Below, in pieces: positions 12,845 to 14,576 of a stretch of DNA of 14,576 nucleotides (the stretch's first letter is position 1; each line of letters opens with the position of its first letter). Where the stretch lies: assembly GCA_035540915.1 (NCBI GenBank), contig DATLFQ010000072.1, forward strand, positions 1-14,576, in the 5' to 3' direction. The DNA comes from DATLFQ01 sp035540915 (GTDB lineage Bacteria > Actinomycetota > Acidimicrobiia > Acidimicrobiales > GCA-2861595). The translations under genes were made by a program, and so were the position numbers. The notes beneath the pieces were generated by a model that did not search any database, was not told where the DNA came from, and worked only from the letters and a program-made list of their open reading frames with translations.

Positions 12845-14576
12845 CAAGTCGGCCGGCGGGGGGCTCCCCCGGCCCTCGTCGACCCGGACCGGCGGCTCGA
12901 TCAGCCGGATGGCCGGCTCCGCGCCGTCGGGGGCCAGCCACGGTGCGTGGTCCGGGCCGTCGGGGGACCACCGCCACTTGCGGGCGACCCGGTCGATGCC
13001 GATCGGGAAGACGGTCAGCCCACCGGTGGTGTCGATGTGCAGGCGCAGGAAGTTCTTGTAGCCCGGGTGGTGCAGGGGGGCGTACGCCTCGTTGCCGTGG
13101 AAGCCGAGGCAGTTGGTGGCCCAGAAGTAGGCCGAGATGCCGAGGGCGCCGCCGACCCCTCCCATGAGCATGACCAGGCCGAGGAACGCCAGGAGCGACC
13201 CCGCACCCGGCCCGTACCCCGAGGACAGGTCGGACGCCACGATCATGACCACCGCCGCCGTGGCGAAGACCATCACCGAGTGCACGAAGCCCACCACGAG
13301 CCGCGTCGCGCCGCTGGCGTCGTGGGCCAGGCGGACCAGTCCGCCGAACGTGACGATGATCAGCACGATCAGCAGGAACGCCGTAGGGCTGGCCCACAGC
13401 GCCAGGCGCAGGTCGCCGATGTCGAGGTCCCGGTGGCGTTCGTCCAGGTGCAGGCTGAGCATGAACGCGAGCAGGACCTGCACGGCGCCGAAGAGCGCGG
13501 CCAGCGGGAGGTTGAAGGCGGGCAGCAGGAACACCCGCTTGCGGAGCCGCTTGGAGTCGCGTGCGGACGGGTAGACGGCGGCCCGGCGGTAGCGGGCGAA
13601 CCCCTGGTCGGCGTGCGGGTCGCTCCGCTCCGGCAGGTCCTGGGTCGGGTGCAGGAAGGCGCCACCGCCTCCGGCGGTGATGAGCTGGCCGGTCCCGCCG
13701 TCCTCGGCATAGCGGGCGTAGTAGTGGCGCCCGCTCTTGAGGTAGAGCGCCACCCGCCCGCCGGCCGGGGCGACCACCTCGCGCTCCAGGTGGTCGAGGC
13801 TGCGATCGGACGACACCTCGGCGCTCTTGCGCCCGCTCTCGACCTCCTTGGCCATGCACAGGATGATGCGGTCGCCGGGCTCCATGGCGGCGTCGGCCGC
13901 GTCTGCGAAGTACCGGAGCTGGGCCTCGTCGAGGTAGTTGCCGAACTGGAGGTCGACGCCCCACAGCCACCAGTGGTGCGGCAGCTTCACCGCGAAGTAG
14001 CTGCGGGCCTGGCTGGTGGTCCATCCGCCGATCGGCCGCCCGCGGCAGAAGACGTTGGTGAAGTTGATCAGGCCGTCGTACCAGTCGTGGCTGCCCGGAA
14101 TGGCGAACAGTTCCGGGCTGCCGGCCGGCGCACAGGGCAGGGCCGCCCGGTAGGGACCGATCAGGCGGTTCTCGTACTCGGACCGCTTGGGGACCGGGTA
14201 CACCTGGTCTCCTCCCATGACCAGGAGGGCGCCGCGCTCGGTGTGGTGCTGGCCGCCGGCGCCGGGCAGGTTCAGCCGGTCCGCCGCCAGGAGCCGGGCC
14301 ACGGTGTAGGTGGAGTTCCAGCCGTCGCCCAGGTCCGACACGTAGTCGAGCCACAGCTCCGATCCCGCGGATCGGTCGCAGTGCTTCGAGGGCACCAGCG
14401 CCTGCAGCTCGCGGCTGTCGGCGTAGGAGCTCCACACGCCCGAGGCGATGACGCGGGCCACCGTGTCGAGCAGCTGGTGGGGGTCCAGCCATCGCACCAT
14501 CGGGCGCCGCACGAAGTCCAGGTCGGCGTCGCAGCTCGGGCGCTTGGGGCAGGCGCCGGTACAGCGCTCGGGGGAG
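12842..14576 (-). CDS. Membrane-anchored metallophosphoesterase-like protein (5' partial)
   Basis: This is a large calcineurin-type phosphoesterase domain joined to a membrane domain. The frame is open to the right edge, so the start is outside the window; GTG 14512 is only an internal codon. Upstream codons add a Cys-rich segment (RCTGACPKRPSC). Numbering from 14512: SDLGDGWNST (D60, D63), VMGGDQVYP (D102), IPGSHDWYDG (139-147) where GNHD is expected, SYFAVKLPHHWWLWGVDLQ, and YLKSGRHYYARY (257-268) where a GD.HHYARY-like motif is expected from memory of relatives. Four or so helices follow (about 327-355, 369-396, 404-427, 438-463), then a soluble tail. Substrate unknown. The altered motifs make activity uncertain. 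It heads the minus-strand gene group and its stop is part of the next gene's -10 hexamer. Confidence 0.8.
   Translation of the reverse strand, partial: SPERCTGACPKRPSCDADLDFVRRPMVRWLDPHQLLDTVARVIASGVWSSYADSRELQALVPSKHCDRSAGSELWLDYVSDLGDGWNSTYTVARLLAADRLNLPGAGGQHHTERGALLVMGGDQVYPVPKRSEYENRLIGPYRAALPCAPAGSPELFAIPGSHDWYDGLINFTNVFCRGRPIGGWTTSQARSYFAVKLPHHWWLWGVDLQFGNYLDEAQLRYFADAADAAMEPGDRIILCMAKEVESGRKSAEVSSDRSLDHLEREVVAPAGGRVALYLKSGRHYYARYAEDGGTGQLITAGGGGAFLHPTQDLPERSDPHADQGFARYRRAAVYPSARDSKRLRKRVFLLPAFNLPLAALFGAVQVLLAFMLSLHLDERHRDLDIGDLRLALWASPTAFLLIVLIIVTFGGLVRLAHDASGATRLVVGFVHSVMVFATAAVVMIVASDLSSGYGPGAGSLLAFLGLVMLMGGVGGALGISAYFWATNCLGFHGNEAYAPLHHPGYKNFLRLHIDTTGGLTVFPIGIDRVARKWRWSPDGPDHAPWLAPDGAEPAIRLIEPPVRVDEGRGSPPPADL

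Noticed and set aside
11314..13167. 617-codon + strand frame covering the AarF-like and DksA-like genes
   Set aside because: Antisense to two genes with clear motifs; the translation has no recognisable domain.
1..14576. tRNA, rRNA, riboswitch, CRISPR array or insertion sequence
   Set aside because: Nearly all bases are covered by protein genes. Gaps are under about 100 bases and show no cloverleaf, repeat-spacer pattern or transposase.

Overview
The window is very GC-rich, and GC-rich codons give long antisense shadow frames almost everywhere. Gene content points to the Actinomycetota: a DUF222-type HNH protein, the mycothiol glycosyltransferase MshA, Ni superoxide dismutase with its maturation protease, an RsiG-like c-di-GMP-binding protein, and several genes that appear to be translated from leaderless mRNAs. 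A lineage such as Acidimicrobiia is my guess; nothing here fixes the class. No tRNA, rRNA, CRISPR array, insertion sequence or prophage gene is visible, and no gap between genes exceeds about 100 bases.

Layout. Positions 1-692 (+) hold the 3' part of an HNH endonuclease gene, facing a secreted M23 peptidase (700-1839, -). Upstream of the peptidase on the minus strand, in reverse transcription order, lie an MFS transporter (1933-3141), mshA (3239-4465), an rsiG-like gene (4462-4989) and the Ni-SOD maturation protease sodX (4958-about 5338). sodX is divergent from sodN (5396-5803, +), which is followed after one base by a urate-hydroxylase-like membrane protein (5805-6533, +). A GlsB/YeaQ membrane protein (6536-6814, -) faces it. 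Further minus-strand genes are a degenerate CdsA-like membrane protein (6879-about 7667), a MoaD-like beta-grasp protein (7712-7954) and a MaoC-type hot-dog protein (7954-8784). Divergent from these are a histidine phosphatase (8868-9479, +), a YgjP-type metallopeptidase (9509-9985, +) and a small membrane protein (9982-10248, +). The remainder is on the minus strand: an alpha/beta hydrolase (10163-11005), an AarF/UbiB-type kinase (10981-12423), a DksA/TraR-type zinc-finger protein (12433-12831) and a membrane-anchored metallophosphoesterase that runs off the right edge (12842-14576).

How the genes work together. The centre (about 3.2-6.5 kb) is an oxidative-stress and thiol region: Ni-SOD and its protease, the first committed enzyme of mycothiol synthesis, and a possible redox membrane protein. 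Embedded in it, translationally coupled to mshA, is a protein carrying two copies of the c-di-GMP-binding signature of the anti-sigma factor RsiG. This is the most interesting feature of the window. The right-hand minus-strand genes (metallophosphoesterase, DksA-like, AarF-like, hydrolase) are packed so tightly that they probably form one transcription unit with an internal promoter.

Five genes show a TANNNT -10 hexamer ending exactly 7 bases before a GTG or 8 bases before an ATG, the arrangement expected for leaderless transcripts. I see no clearly new multi-gene system. The remaining notable points are individual oddities: a MoaD with residues after its terminal Gly-Gly, a CdsA relative missing its signature, a phosphoesterase with altered metal motifs, and a four-ligand zinc finger with Asp as its last residue.
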